NCBI GenBank assembly: GCA_034660395.1
Contig: JAYEJA010000018.1
Span: forward strand, 1 to 24,614
Length of the DNA stretch: 24,614 nucleotides
Origin: JAQVEM01 sp034660395
GTDB lineage: Bacteria; Actinomycetota; Humimicrobiia; Humimicrobiales; Humimicrobiaceae
Reading direction: 5' to 3'
Each line of letters begins with the position of its first letter. Within the stretch, counting starts at the first letter, position 1. The notes beneath the pieces are model-generated. The model worked only from the letters and a program-made list of their open reading frames with translations. It made no database searches and was not told where the DNA came from. This document shows, piece after piece, positions 1 through 7,926 of this stretch. The position numbers and the translations under genes are program-made.

Positions 1-678
1 GATAAGGAAAATACGACAATTGTTGAAGGTAAGGGTTCGTTAAATTCAATAAAAGGAAGAATCAGGCAGATTAAGAATGAAATAGAACAGAGTGATTCAG
101 ACTTTGATAAAGAAAAATTACAGGAAAGACTGGCAAAGCTTACCGGCGGAGTAGCGGTAATAAAGGTCGGAGCTGCAACTGAAGTGGAATTAAAAGAGAA
201 AAAACACAGGATAGAAGATGCTCTTTCAGCTACGAAAGCCGCGGTTGAAGAAGGTATTGTTTCCGGCGGCGGAGTAGTGCTTATAAGCATAATTCCAAAG
301 ATTGACCTTAAAAAATATGAAGGTGACGTTAAAACGGGTGCAGCCATTGTTGTCAGGGCTCTTGAGGAACCTTTAAGGCAGATAGCTGAAAATGCAGGAC
401 TTGAGGGTTCGGTTGTAGTAGAGAAGGTAAGGAAAATGGAGCCGGGCGAAGGTCTGGATGCTTTAAACGGAAAGTATGTGAATATGATAGATACAGGAAT
501 CATAGACCCTGCAAAAGTTACAAGGAGCGCAATGCAGAATGCAGCATCAATAGCAGCGCTAATGCTTACCACCGAGGTAATCGTGGCAGAAAAACCTGAA
601 AAGGATAAAGGCGGCGGCGGTGCTCCTGCTGGAATGCCTCCAGGCGGAGGAATGGCCGGAGGAATGCCTCCTATGTAA
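1..678 (+). CDS. groL: Chaperonin GroEL (60-kDa), C-terminal part
   Basis: This is the C-terminal part of the ATP-dependent cytosolic protein-folding chaperonin. The gene enters the window already open: the frame is uninterrupted from base 1, giving 225 residues, and the first in-frame GTG (184) is not the real start. The translation includes LQERLAKLTGGVAVIKVGAA, the conserved stretch leading back into the equatorial domain, then KKHRIEDALSATKAAVEEG, and AMQNAASIAALMLTTE near the end. The last residues are a Gly/Met-rich tail (GGGMAGGMPPM), as in most bacterial GroELs, and it appears complete. About 320 N-terminal residues lie outside the window, so groES and any heat-shock operator upstream cannot be seen. 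A strong intrinsic terminator follows about 50 bases later, so the transcript probably ends with this gene. Confidence 0.97.
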   Translation, partial: DKENTTIVEGKGSLNSIKGRIRQIKNEIEQSDSDFDKEKLQERLAKLTGGVAVIKVGAATEVELKEKKHRIEDALSATKAAVEEGIVSGGGVVLISIIPKIDLKKYEGDVKTGAAIVVRALEEPLRQIAENAGLEGSVVVEKVRKMEPGEGLDALNGKYVNMIDTGIIDPAKVTRSAMQNAASIAALMLTTEVIVAEKPEKDKGGGGAPAGMPPGGGMAGGMPPM

Positions 679-731
679 TAACATGAACAATTGCCGGGAT
701 TTAAGACTTTACCGGTAATGGCATAAAAATT

Positions 732-767
732 AAGGGCTGGTTTTAATTATAAAGCCAGTCCTTTTTT
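732..767 (+). terminator. Intrinsic terminator of groEL
   Basis: Bases 732-744 pair with 751-763 as a 13-bp stem containing two G-T wobbles. The loop is six bases (AATTAT), and six T residues run through 762-767. It lies 53 bases after the groEL stop codon, so it should end the groEL transcript and separate it from plsY. Confidence 0.85.
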
Positions 768-1090
768 ATATGGCCGGGATTGGAAAAGTTGATTGAAGAA
801 CTGGAAGCAATAGATGGGTAGTATAAAAAAGTGGATACAGGCTGTTACAAATTATTCTATTAGATGTTTTTTGCCCATTATTTTTGAAATTTATAAAATA
901 TTAGCAGCAGACAGCATAAATACCCGCTTTATAAATTGAATAAATCGTTAACTTATAGTAATATTTCTTTTATTATTATTTTCACAGTTTTCATTATTCC
1001 GGTTTCCGGTTTTTTATAATTTAAAAAATTTTTATCTTTAAATTTTCTATAGTTTAGGATTATATAAAAATATACATTTTTCTTTAAAGT
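768..1090. other. AT-rich gene-free gap between groEL and plsY
   Basis: This stretch of about 320 bases carries no convincing gene. At 768-821 a short open frame reads WPGLEKLIEELEAIDG and stops; it has no start codon or ribosome site and may be chance or the tail of a lost gene. The rest is strongly AT-rich and must hold the plsY promoter. I see only loose matches, for example TTGCCC at 871 with TATAAA at 892, and would not commit to one. A small CCGG-TTT-CCGG hairpin followed by T residues lies near 1002-1016 and is too weak to call a terminator. Confidence 0.5.
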
Positions 1091-1732
1091 ATGGGGATTG
1101 AATTACTATATAAAACATTAATCGTAATTGCTTCATATCTGTTTGGTTCATTTCCCACTGCATATATAGTCCACAGGATAAAAAAAGGCGATGACATAAG
1201 AAAATATGGAAGCGGGAATGTAGGGGGAACCAACGTCGCGCGCACACTCGGTGCCGGTTACGGGGCAACAACCATAATTGCTGATATGGCTAAGGGGCTT
1301 ATACCCATAATTGTAATCTATTTTATTTATCCGGCTGATTTAATACTTCTTGCTGTAGTATCAGTAGCTGTTGTAATCGGGCATGACTTCCCTGCATATA
1401 TAAAATTTAAGGGAGGCAAGGGGACAGCGGCTTCAATTGGCGTGGTTATGGGTGTTTCGTTTTTGCCTTTCGTAAATATAGCGGACAGTGTTGTATGGAT
1501 TAAAATACTTCCATTTTTTATCATTTTCGGGGTGTGGGCTATTATTTTTGTAATTTTCAGGATTGTTTCAGCGGCTTCACTCAGCGGGGCAATTGTAAGT
1601 CCTCTCGCATTTTATTTCACCGGTTTTGCTTGGCCCGTGGTTATAGCGGCGATTTGCTGGAGCATACTTACTTTTATCACACACAGGGAGAATATTAAAA
1701 GGTTAATACATAAAGAAGAAAAAAAACTTTAA
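1091..1732 (+). CDS. plsY: Acyl-phosphate:glycerol-3-phosphate acyltransferase PlsY
   Basis: PlsY is the membrane enzyme that transfers an acyl chain from acyl-phosphate (made by PlsX) to glycerol-3-phosphate, the first committed step of bacterial phospholipid synthesis. The 213-residue product is of normal length and mostly hydrophobic. The three family motifs are visible: SGNVGGTNV at residues 41-49, the Gly-rich phosphate-binding loop KGGKGTA at 107-113, and HREN at 198-201 in a basic C-terminal tail. The N-terminal GSFPTAYIVHR segment is also typical. No clear Shine-Dalgarno sequence precedes the ATG, but it places the first helix correctly. The stop lies 16 bases before guaB3, so the genes are probably co-transcribed. 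The AT-rich gap upstream should hold the promoter. Confidence 0.95.
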   Translation: MGIELLYKTLIVIASYLFGSFPTAYIVHRIKKGDDIRKYGSGNVGGTNVARTLGAGYGATTIIADMAKGLIPIIVIYFIYPADLILLAVVSVAVVIGHDFPAYIKFKGGKGTAASIGVVMGVSFLPFVNIADSVVWIKILPFFIIFGVWAIIFVIFRIVSAASLSGAIVSPLAFYFTGFAWPVVIAAICWSILTFITHRENIKRLIHKEEKKL

Positions 1733-1748
1733 AGGATAAGGGGTATAA

Positions 1749-2906
1749 ATGGAAATTGAAATTGGCAAGGGGAAAAACGGCAGGAGGTCTTACGGATTCG
1801 ATGAGATATCGATAGTACCCAGCAGGAGAACAAGGGATCCGGAAGATGTTGATATTTCAGTAAATATAGGGGATTACAGGATTGGTTTACCTGTCCTTGC
1901 ATCAGCGATGGATGGTGTGGTGGATGTAAACTTTGCCATAGAGATGAGCAAAGTAGGCGGTCTTGCGGTGCTTAACCTCGAAGGTTTGCAGTGCAGGTAT
2001 GAAAATGCCGGCAGTGTTCTGGACAGGATATCAAAGTTTTCTAAAGAGGAAGCTACAAGAAAAATGCAGGAAATTTACAGGGAGCCGATAAAAGAGGAGC
2101 TTATAGCAAAGAGGATAAAGGAGATAAAAGCCGGGAGTGATATTGCCTGCGCCTCTCTTACTCCTAAAAATGTTGAGAAATATTATAAGACGGCTATAGA
2201 AGCGGGGCTTGATATTCTCGTAATACAGGGGACCGTGGTAAGTGCCGAGCATGTAAGCAAGACAAAAACACCTCTTGATTTAAAGAAATTTATCCCGGAA
2301 TGTTCTGTTCCGGTTATAGTCGGAGGTTGTTCGTCTTACTCGACAGCGCTTCATCTCATGCGGACCGGAGCGGTCGGGGTTCTGGTGGGCGTTGGCCCGG
2401 GCGCTGCCTGCACCACGAGGCAGGTGCTTGGAATTGGAGCGCCGCAGGCAACTGCGATCGCAGATGCTTCGGCAGCAAGGATGAGGCACCTTGAAGAGAC
2501 GGGAAATTATTCGCTGGTTATAGCTGATGGCGGTATGCGTACCGGAGGCGATATTGCAAAGGCCATTGCCTGCGGCGCAGACCTGGTTATGATAGGTTCG
2601 CCGCTTTCAAGAGCAAAGGAAGCTCCGGGAAGGGGCTATCACTGGGGCATGGCCACATTTCATCCCGACCTGCCCAGGGGTACGAGAATCAAAACAGAAG
2701 TAACGGCAAGCTTAAAAGAAATACTGGTTGGGCCGGCATTTGAAAATGACGGTACTTTAAACCTGTTCGGGGCTTTAAGAACATCGATGGCTACGTGCGG
2801 CTATGAAAATATAAAGGATTTTCAGAAAGCGGAGGTGCTTGTAGCCCCTTCTATAAAAACAGAAGGAAAACTTCATCAGCAGCAGCAGAAAGTGGGAATG
2901 GGATAA
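1749..2906 (+). CDS. guaB3: GuaB3-type IMP dehydrogenase-related protein, no CBS domains
   Basis: This protein belongs to the IMP dehydrogenase/GMP reductase superfamily (TIM barrel). At 385 residues it is about 100 shorter than ordinary IMP dehydrogenase, and the region where a CBS pair would be inserted (about residues 80-130) holds only a short helical linker. The N-terminal SYGFDEISIVPSRRTRDPED and the loop GPGAACTTRQ (catalytic-type Cys221) match the GuaB3 subgroup known from actinobacteria and cyanobacteria. IADGGMRTGGDIAKAIACGA (259-278) is the phosphate-binding region. The C terminus carries a run of four glutamines. A good ribosome site (AAGGATAAGGGG) precedes the ATG. guaA begins three bases after the stop, which favours a role in making XMP for GuaA. 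GuaB3 proteins have been annotated both as IMP dehydrogenases and as GMP reductases, so the exact reaction is inferred. Confidence 0.9.
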   Translation: MEIEIGKGKNGRRSYGFDEISIVPSRRTRDPEDVDISVNIGDYRIGLPVLASAMDGVVDVNFAIEMSKVGGLAVLNLEGLQCRYENAGSVLDRISKFSKEEATRKMQEIYREPIKEELIAKRIKEIKAGSDIACASLTPKNVEKYYKTAIEAGLDILVIQGTVVSAEHVSKTKTPLDLKKFIPECSVPVIVGGCSSYSTALHLMRTGAVGVLVGVGPGAACTTRQVLGIGAPQATAIADASAARMRHLEETGNYSLVIADGGMRTGGDIAKAIACGADLVMIGSPLSRAKEAPGRGYHWGMATFHPDLPRGTRIKTEVTASLKEILVGPAFENDGTLNLFGALRTSMATCGYENIKDFQKAEVLVAPSIKTEGKLHQQQQKVGMG

Positions 2907-2909
2907 AAA

Positions 2910-4442
2910 ATGAATAGCGTACTGGTTATAGATTTTGGAGGGCAATACAGCCAGTTAATTACAAGGAGAATAAGGGAGCTAAGGGTTTATTCGGAGCTTG
3001 TTCCGTATGATGCCGACATTAAAGAAATAAAAGCCAAAAATCCTGACGGCATTATATTATCCGGCTCTCCCTACAGCATACTCTCAAAGAAGGGCAAAAT
3101 ACCTGTTGCAGATAAAAAAATATTTTCCCTGGGGATACCAGTACTGGGTATTTGTTATGGGATGCAGGTGATATCAGAGATGTTCGGCGGAGAGATTGCT
3201 GCTACGGGCAAGAATGAATATGGCAAGACAAAGGTAAAGTTAGATATAGAATCACCGCTTTTTAAGGACCTGAAGGCCAGGGAAACCTGCTGGATGAGCC
3301 ATAAAGACAGCGTGGTAAAAACGCCTCCCGGCTTTAAGGCCATAGCTTCCACTTACAGCTTACCGATTGCCGGCATGGAAAACCGCAAAAAAAGAATATA
3401 CGGCATACAGTTCCATCCCGAGGTGATGCACACTCCTTCCGGAATAGATATGTTAAAGAATTTCTTATTTGACATTTGCGGGTGTTCGCCTACCTGGACC
3501 ATGGTTTCAATTATTGAGAATCAGATAAAAAAGATAAAGGATGAAGTCAGGGAAGGTAAAATTATATGCGGTTTAAGCGGAGGAGTGGATTCTTCGGTGG
3601 CAGCTGTCCTTGTGAATAAAGCAGTGGGCGACAAGCTTACCTGTATATTTGTGGACCACGGGCTTCTGCGCAAGGGCGAGGCGCAGCAGGTTATAAAGAT
3701 GTTTAAAGAGCATTTTAAAATCAACCTGATACATAAAAATGACAGCGATAGATTCCTTGGCAAGCTGGTGGGTGTTGAAGACCCTGAAGAAAAGAGAAAG
3801 ATAATAGGAAATGAATTCATAAGGATATTTGAAGAGGAAGCGTCAAAGATAAAGGACGTGAATTACCTGGTGCAGGGAACGCTGTATTCGGATGTTATTG
3901 AAAGCGGCACCAGGGATGCTGCAAAGATAAAGTCACACCATAATGTGGGCGGTATTCCGGCAGATATTAAAATTAAATTAATTGAGCCTTTAAGATTGTT
4001 GTTTAAGGATGAAATAAGAAAGATGGGAATAGAGCTGGGGCTGCCGGATAGCATAGTATGGAGGCAGCCGTTTCCGGGGCCGGGGCTGGCCATAAGGATT
4101 ATAGGAGAAGTTACAAGGGAAAAAATAAAAATACTCCAGGATGCAGACGCAATAGTAGTTGAAGAAGTAAAGAGGGCAAACCTGTATAATAAGATATGGC
4201 AGTCTTTTGCCGTGCTTCCCAGCATAAGAAGTGTTGGTGTGATGGGTGATAAGAGGACTTATTATTACCCTATAGTAATCAGGGCGGTTTCAAGCACCGA
4301 TGCGATGACGGCTGACTGGTTTCGCCTCCCGCACAGGGTGCTGGAAAGAATGAGCAGCAGGATAGTAAATGAGGTTGAAGGAATAAACAGAGTGGTATAT
4401 GATATAAGCTCGAAACCGCCGAGTACGATAGAGTGGGAATAA
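2910..4442 (+). CDS. guaA: GMP synthase (glutamine-hydrolysing)
   Basis: GuaA converts XMP, ATP and glutamine to GMP. The 510-residue single-chain protein has the usual three parts. The N-terminal class-I glutamine amidotransferase has its nucleophile Cys82 in GICYGMQ and the partners His169 and Glu171 in QFHPE. The ATP-pyrophosphatase domain has the P-loop SGGVDSS (223-229). The C-terminal dimerisation domain has the characteristic RQPFPGPGLAIRIIGE and ends in PPSTIEWE. All catalytic motifs look intact. The ATG follows the guaB3 stop by three bases, so the two are translated from one message. The next gene, aroQ, starts 34 bases downstream with its own strong ribosome site. Confidence 0.98.
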   Translation: MNSVLVIDFGGQYSQLITRRIRELRVYSELVPYDADIKEIKAKNPDGIILSGSPYSILSKKGKIPVADKKIFSLGIPVLGICYGMQVISEMFGGEIAATGKNEYGKTKVKLDIESPLFKDLKARETCWMSHKDSVVKTPPGFKAIASTYSLPIAGMENRKKRIYGIQFHPEVMHTPSGIDMLKNFLFDICGCSPTWTMVSIIENQIKKIKDEVREGKIICGLSGGVDSSVAAVLVNKAVGDKLTCIFVDHGLLRKGEAQQVIKMFKEHFKINLIHKNDSDRFLGKLVGVEDPEEKRKIIGNEFIRIFEEEASKIKDVNYLVQGTLYSDVIESGTRDAAKIKSHHNVGGIPADIKIKLIEPLRLLFKDEIRKMGIELGLPDSIVWRQPFPGPGLAIRIIGEVTREKIKILQDADAIVVEEVKRANLYNKIWQSFAVLPSIRSVGVMGDKRTYYYPIVIRAVSSTDAMTADWFRLPHRVLERMSSRIVNEVEGINRVVYDISSKPPSTIEWE

Positions 4443-4476
4443 AAGGAATTTTAAAAAAGTTTGAAGGAGAAAATTT

Positions 4477-4761
4477 ATGGAAAATGATTTTAAGGAAAAG
4501 CTGGAAAAATATAGAGAGGAAATAAATAAGATTGATAAAGATATGGTAGATCTTTTAAATAAAAGAGCTGTTGTGGTAATGAAGATAAAAAAGTTGAAGG
4601 AAGACAAAAATGTACCCCTGTATGATGCCAAGAGGGAAGAAGCTCTGATCAATAACATCGTAGAATACAATAAGGGGCCTCTGTACAATGACAATATCAT
4701 ACAGATTTTTGAGAGCATCTTAAGAAATGTCCAGATACTGGAGAAAGATGAAAATCTTTAA
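4477..4761 (+). CDS. aroQ: Chorismate mutase, AroQ class, free-standing
   Basis: This enzyme rearranges chorismate to prephenate, the entry to phenylalanine and tyrosine. The 94-residue all-helical domain keeps the spacing of the E. coli AroQ active site: Arg13, Arg30, Lys41, Asp50, Arg53 and Glu54 correspond to Arg11, Arg28, Lys39, Asp48, Arg51 and Glu52. The C-terminal glutamine is less certain; Gln86 or Glu89 may fill the position. The ribosome site GAAGGAG is well spaced from the ATG. The gene lies 87 bases upstream of the DAHP synthase gene. In Bacillus the same two domains, in the same order, form one protein in which the mutase domain is the allosteric sensor. A regulatory complex with the neighbour is therefore a reasonable inference. 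Confidence 0.92.
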   Translation: MENDFKEKLEKYREEINKIDKDMVDLLNKRAVVVMKIKKLKEDKNVPLYDAKREEALINNIVEYNKGPLYNDNIIQIFESILRNVQILEKDENL

Positions 4762-4848
4762 ACATCTTTTTAAAGGCGGAAGCCGGGTTTATTAACCCAT
4801 ACTTATATTTTAGAAATTTGGAATTAAAATAAAAGGAATTGCGTTTTA

Positions 4849-5652
4849 ATGGAACAAAAAAATAAAAAGAATCTAAATGATAATAAATTGATAAAGAAGG
4901 GCTATTTTACCGTTATTACGGGCCCCTGCGCAATTGAGAGCTACGAGCAGCTTGAAGCATGTGCAAAGATTATTAGTGACCTCGGCCTGTTATATATGAG
5001 GGGCGGCGCCTATAAGCCGAGGACTTCGCCCTACAGTTTTCAGGGACTTAAGGAAGAGGGACTAAAATACCTGAAGGAAATTGGTGAAAAGTACGGCCTT
5101 AAAACGGTTACCGAAGTTACCGATACCAAGAATGTCGAAAAGGTTGCGGATAACGCGGACGTGCTGCAGATTGGCACCAGAAATATGTCTAATTTTGCGC
5201 TGCTTGCAAAAGTCAGCAAAGTGGCAGGCAAAAAAAATAAGAAAGTTATTTTAAAAAGAGGATGGGCGTCTTCCATAAAAGAGTGGCTTCTTGCCGTAGA
5301 ATATATAACTTCTGAAGGTGATGTGGAGGTAGTGTTATGCGAGAGAGGAATAAGGACTTTTGAGACCAGTACGAGATTTACGCTGGATATCTCGGCAGTT
5401 CCCGTCATAAAGAAGTTAAGCAAGCTTCCTATAATTATAGACCCCTCCCACGCCGTGGGGCAGAGCGACCTTGTTATTCCCGTGAGCAGGGCGGCAGCTG
5501 CAGTAGGCGCAGACGGTATACTGGTAGAGTCACATATTGACCCGAGCAAGGCCTTATCGGATGGGCAGCAGCAATTGAACGAGAAAGAGTTGCTTGAGCT
5601 GATGAAGCAGTTAAAAAAAGTAGCGGGTGCGATTGGAAAGAAAATAAGATAG
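4849..5652 (+). CDS. aroF: 3-deoxy-7-phosphoheptulonate (DAHP) synthase, type I-beta
   Basis: This enzyme condenses phosphoenolpyruvate and erythrose-4-phosphate to DAHP, the first step of the shikimate pathway. The 267-residue product is a bare TIM barrel of the DAHP/KDO8P synthase family. GPCAIES (25-31) carries the metal-ligand Cys27. GGAYKPRTSPYSFQG (52-66) is the substrate loop and distinguishes DAHP from KDO8P synthases. VILKRGWAS and DPSHAVGQ supply further phosphate and metal ligands. It lacks both an ACT-like N-terminal domain and a fused chorismate mutase domain; residues 1-20 are a short Lys/Asn-rich extension. The separate mutase gene upstream probably provides the feedback sensor. 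The stop lies 11 bases before the pcrA start. Confidence 0.94.
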   Translation: MEQKNKKNLNDNKLIKKGYFTVITGPCAIESYEQLEACAKIISDLGLLYMRGGAYKPRTSPYSFQGLKEEGLKYLKEIGEKYGLKTVTEVTDTKNVEKVADNADVLQIGTRNMSNFALLAKVSKVAGKKNKKVILKRGWASSIKEWLLAVEYITSEGDVEVVLCERGIRTFETSTRFTLDISAVPVIKKLSKLPIIIDPSHAVGQSDLVIPVSRAAAAVGADGILVESHIDPSKALSDGQQQLNEKELLELMKQLKKVAGAIGKKIR

Positions 5653-5663
5653 TTTGATGCAAT

Positions 5664-7895
5664 TTGAAACTTGAGAAATATTTAAATACCCAGCAAATTA
5701 AAGCTGTAAGAAGTACGGAAAAACCGCTTCTGGTCATAGCAGGTGCAGGCAGCGGCAAGACAAGGGTACTTACTTACAGGATAGCATACCTTATTAATAA
5801 TAAAGGAGTGGACCCCTTTAATATCCTGGCAATTACCTTTACCAATAAAGCGGCAAAGGAAATGAAGAGAAGGGTAATAGAGCTGGTTGGCAGGGTTGGA
5901 GAATATATGTGGGTCAGCACATTTCACTCATTCTGCGCGAGGATGCTCAGGTATGAGATTGACCGGCTTGGAATCTCCCGCAGTTATGTTATTTATGACG
6001 CCGATGATTCCCTAAAACTTATTTCCAGAGTGGTAAAAGAGATGGACATGGATATTAAAAGATTCCCTCCCAGAATGATAGCGTCGGTTATAAGCGATGC
6101 AAAGAACAGGTTAATCGACTACGAAACTTACTCGGATAATGCGGCAGACTATTTAGAGAAAATAGCGGCAAAGGTTTACACGAGGTATCAGGAAAGGTTA
6201 ATTAAGGCCGATGCCCTTGATTTTGACGATTTGCTTATGTACACGGTTAATATACTGGATATGTACCCCGAGGTTAAGGAAAAGTATCAGGAGAAATTTA
6301 AATATATCCTTGTTGATGAGTTTCAGGATACGAATATTGCCCAGAATGAAATTGTGGTGCTTTTATCTGAAAAAAGTAAAAAATTATGTGTAGTGGGAGA
6401 TGATGACCAGAATATTTACAGCTGGCGCGGGGCTGAGATAAAGAATATAACGGATTTTGATAAGCGTTTCAATGATACGGTGGTGATAAAGCTTGAGCAG
6501 AATTACCGCTCTACGCAGAATATCCTGAATGCCTCAAACTGCATAATAAAGAATAATGAAAACAGGAAGAATAAGAAACTGTGGACAGAAAACCCTGAAG
6601 GGGAGATAGTCTCAAAATACATTGCTTCTGATGAAAAGGGCGAAGTACGCTTTATTGTGAAAAAAATAAGGGAATACATGAAGAAGAAAGATATGAAGTA
6701 CAGGGATTTTGCCGTATTTTACAGGACCAATGCGCAGTCAAGGGCGGTTGAAGAATACCTGGTAAGGCAGAATATACCGTATAAAATTTACGGGGGCCTG
6801 AGGTTTTATGATAGGAAAGAAATTAAAGACATGCTTGCATACATGAAATTGATAGTCAACCCGAAGGATGTAGTAAGTCTTACTAGAATTGTAAATGTAC
6901 CCCGCAGGAAAATTGGAAAGACAACCATTTCGGTTATAGAGAAATATTCAAGGAAGAATAATATGACCTTCTGTGAGGCTTTCTACAGGGCTGATGAGAT
7001 AAATGCATTAAGTAAAACCACAAAAAAGAGAGTAGCGGATTTTGTTTCCATGATGTCGGAGCTCAGGGATTTTTCAATGAAGAACGGGGCCGGCAGGGTG
7101 CTGGAGGAAATCTGGAAAAGAACAGGTTATATGAAGAAACTGAAAAATGAAAATACGATAGAGGCCTTGAACAGGATAGATAACTTAAAAGAGCTCTTAA
7201 CTGTTACCAGGGAGTATGAGGATAAGTCAGAATCTGGAAATGCCGCTGCCGGACCGGGTGAATCGGATCTGGCGGAAGGTAAAGAGAAAGAAACCGGCAA
7301 TGGTGAAGGGCTGTATGACCTGGGCAGGTTTCTTGAAGAGGTGTCTCTTCTTACCGATATTGATAATTATGATGAAAATACCGACGGGCTGGTACTGATG
7401 ACCCTGCATAATGCGAAAGGGCTGGAATTTCCCGTTGTATTTATAATAGGGATGGAGGAAGGAATTTTCCCCCATTCCAGGTGCATGAATAATATGGAAG
7501 AACTGGAAGAGGAAAGGCGGCTCTGCTATGTGGGGATTACGCGGGCAAAAAAGAAAGTTTTTCTTTCATCTTCGCGCTCGCACAGTATTTATGGTGATAC
7601 AAGCTTCAGGACCGTTTCGCGTTTTATAAATGAAATAAAAAAAGGCCTGTTTATAGATGAGAACGAGGTTGAATCAAAAAGCAGAAAGGGCAGGTGGAAA
7701 AAGGGCAAAAAGAAGCATGATGGCAAATGTATTTATAAAAAAGGCGATATAGTAGAACATAAATACTGGGGACAGGGCAGGGTAACGAAGATAAAGAAAC
7801 TGCCGGATGATGACTATGAAATTGATGTGGAATTTGACAGCGCGGGCTTGAAAAACCTGCTTTTAAGTTTTGCCCCTATAAAGAAGGTAGAGTAA
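5664..7895 (+). CDS. pcrA: ATP-dependent 3'-5' DNA helicase PcrA/UvrD
   Basis: This is a superfamily-1A helicase for repair, plasmid replication and removal of stalled transcription complexes. The 743-residue protein shows the motifs in order: Walker A AGAGSGKT (26-33), Walker B VDEFQDTN (Asp218, Glu219), GDDDQNIYSWRGA, the motif V region LMTLHNAKGLEFPVVF, and motif VI RRLCYVGITRAKK. Between motifs, about residues 515-545, there is a Glu/Gly-rich insertion of low complexity. From about residue 690 the sequence KKGDIVEHKYWGQGRVTKI begins the Tudor-like C-terminal domain that in PcrA contacts RNA polymerase. The start is a TTG without an obvious ribosome site, 11 bases after aroF, so translational coupling may matter. 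The gene ends facing the aminopeptidase gene, with 31 bases between the stops. Confidence 0.96.
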   Translation: MKLEKYLNTQQIKAVRSTEKPLLVIAGAGSGKTRVLTYRIAYLINNKGVDPFNILAITFTNKAAKEMKRRVIELVGRVGEYMWVSTFHSFCARMLRYEIDRLGISRSYVIYDADDSLKLISRVVKEMDMDIKRFPPRMIASVISDAKNRLIDYETYSDNAADYLEKIAAKVYTRYQERLIKADALDFDDLLMYTVNILDMYPEVKEKYQEKFKYILVDEFQDTNIAQNEIVVLLSEKSKKLCVVGDDDQNIYSWRGAEIKNITDFDKRFNDTVVIKLEQNYRSTQNILNASNCIIKNNENRKNKKLWTENPEGEIVSKYIASDEKGEVRFIVKKIREYMKKKDMKYRDFAVFYRTNAQSRAVEEYLVRQNIPYKIYGGLRFYDRKEIKDMLAYMKLIVNPKDVVSLTRIVNVPRRKIGKTTISVIEKYSRKNNMTFCEAFYRADEINALSKTTKKRVADFVSMMSELRDFSMKNGAGRVLEEIWKRTGYMKKLKNENTIEALNRIDNLKELLTVTREYEDKSESGNAAAGPGESDLAEGKEKETGNGEGLYDLGRFLEEVSLLTDIDNYDENTDGLVLMTLHNAKGLEFPVVFIIGMEEGIFPHSRCMNNMEELEEERRLCYVGITRAKKKVFLSSSRSHSIYGDTSFRTVSRFINEIKKGLFIDENEVESKSRKGRWKKGKKKHDGKCIYKKGDIVEHKYWGQGRVTKIKKLPDDDYEIDVEFDSAGLKNLLLSFAPIKKVE

Positions 7896-7926
7896 TTTTT
7901 ATTTCGCCATATGGCATCATTAAGTT

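Noticed and set aside
1002..1016. CCGG-TTT-CCGG followed by T residues as a terminator
   Set aside because: A four-base stem is too short, and no plus-strand gene ends nearby.
4785..4798. GGGTT-TATT-AACCC hairpin between aroQ and aroF as an attenuator
   Set aside because: A five-base stem with no T-run and no leader peptide; it could be chance.
7906..7915. Palindrome GCCATATGGC between pcrA and the aminopeptidase gene as a shared terminator
   Set aside because: Its centre leaves almost no loop and there is no adequate T-run on either side, so it is too weak to call.
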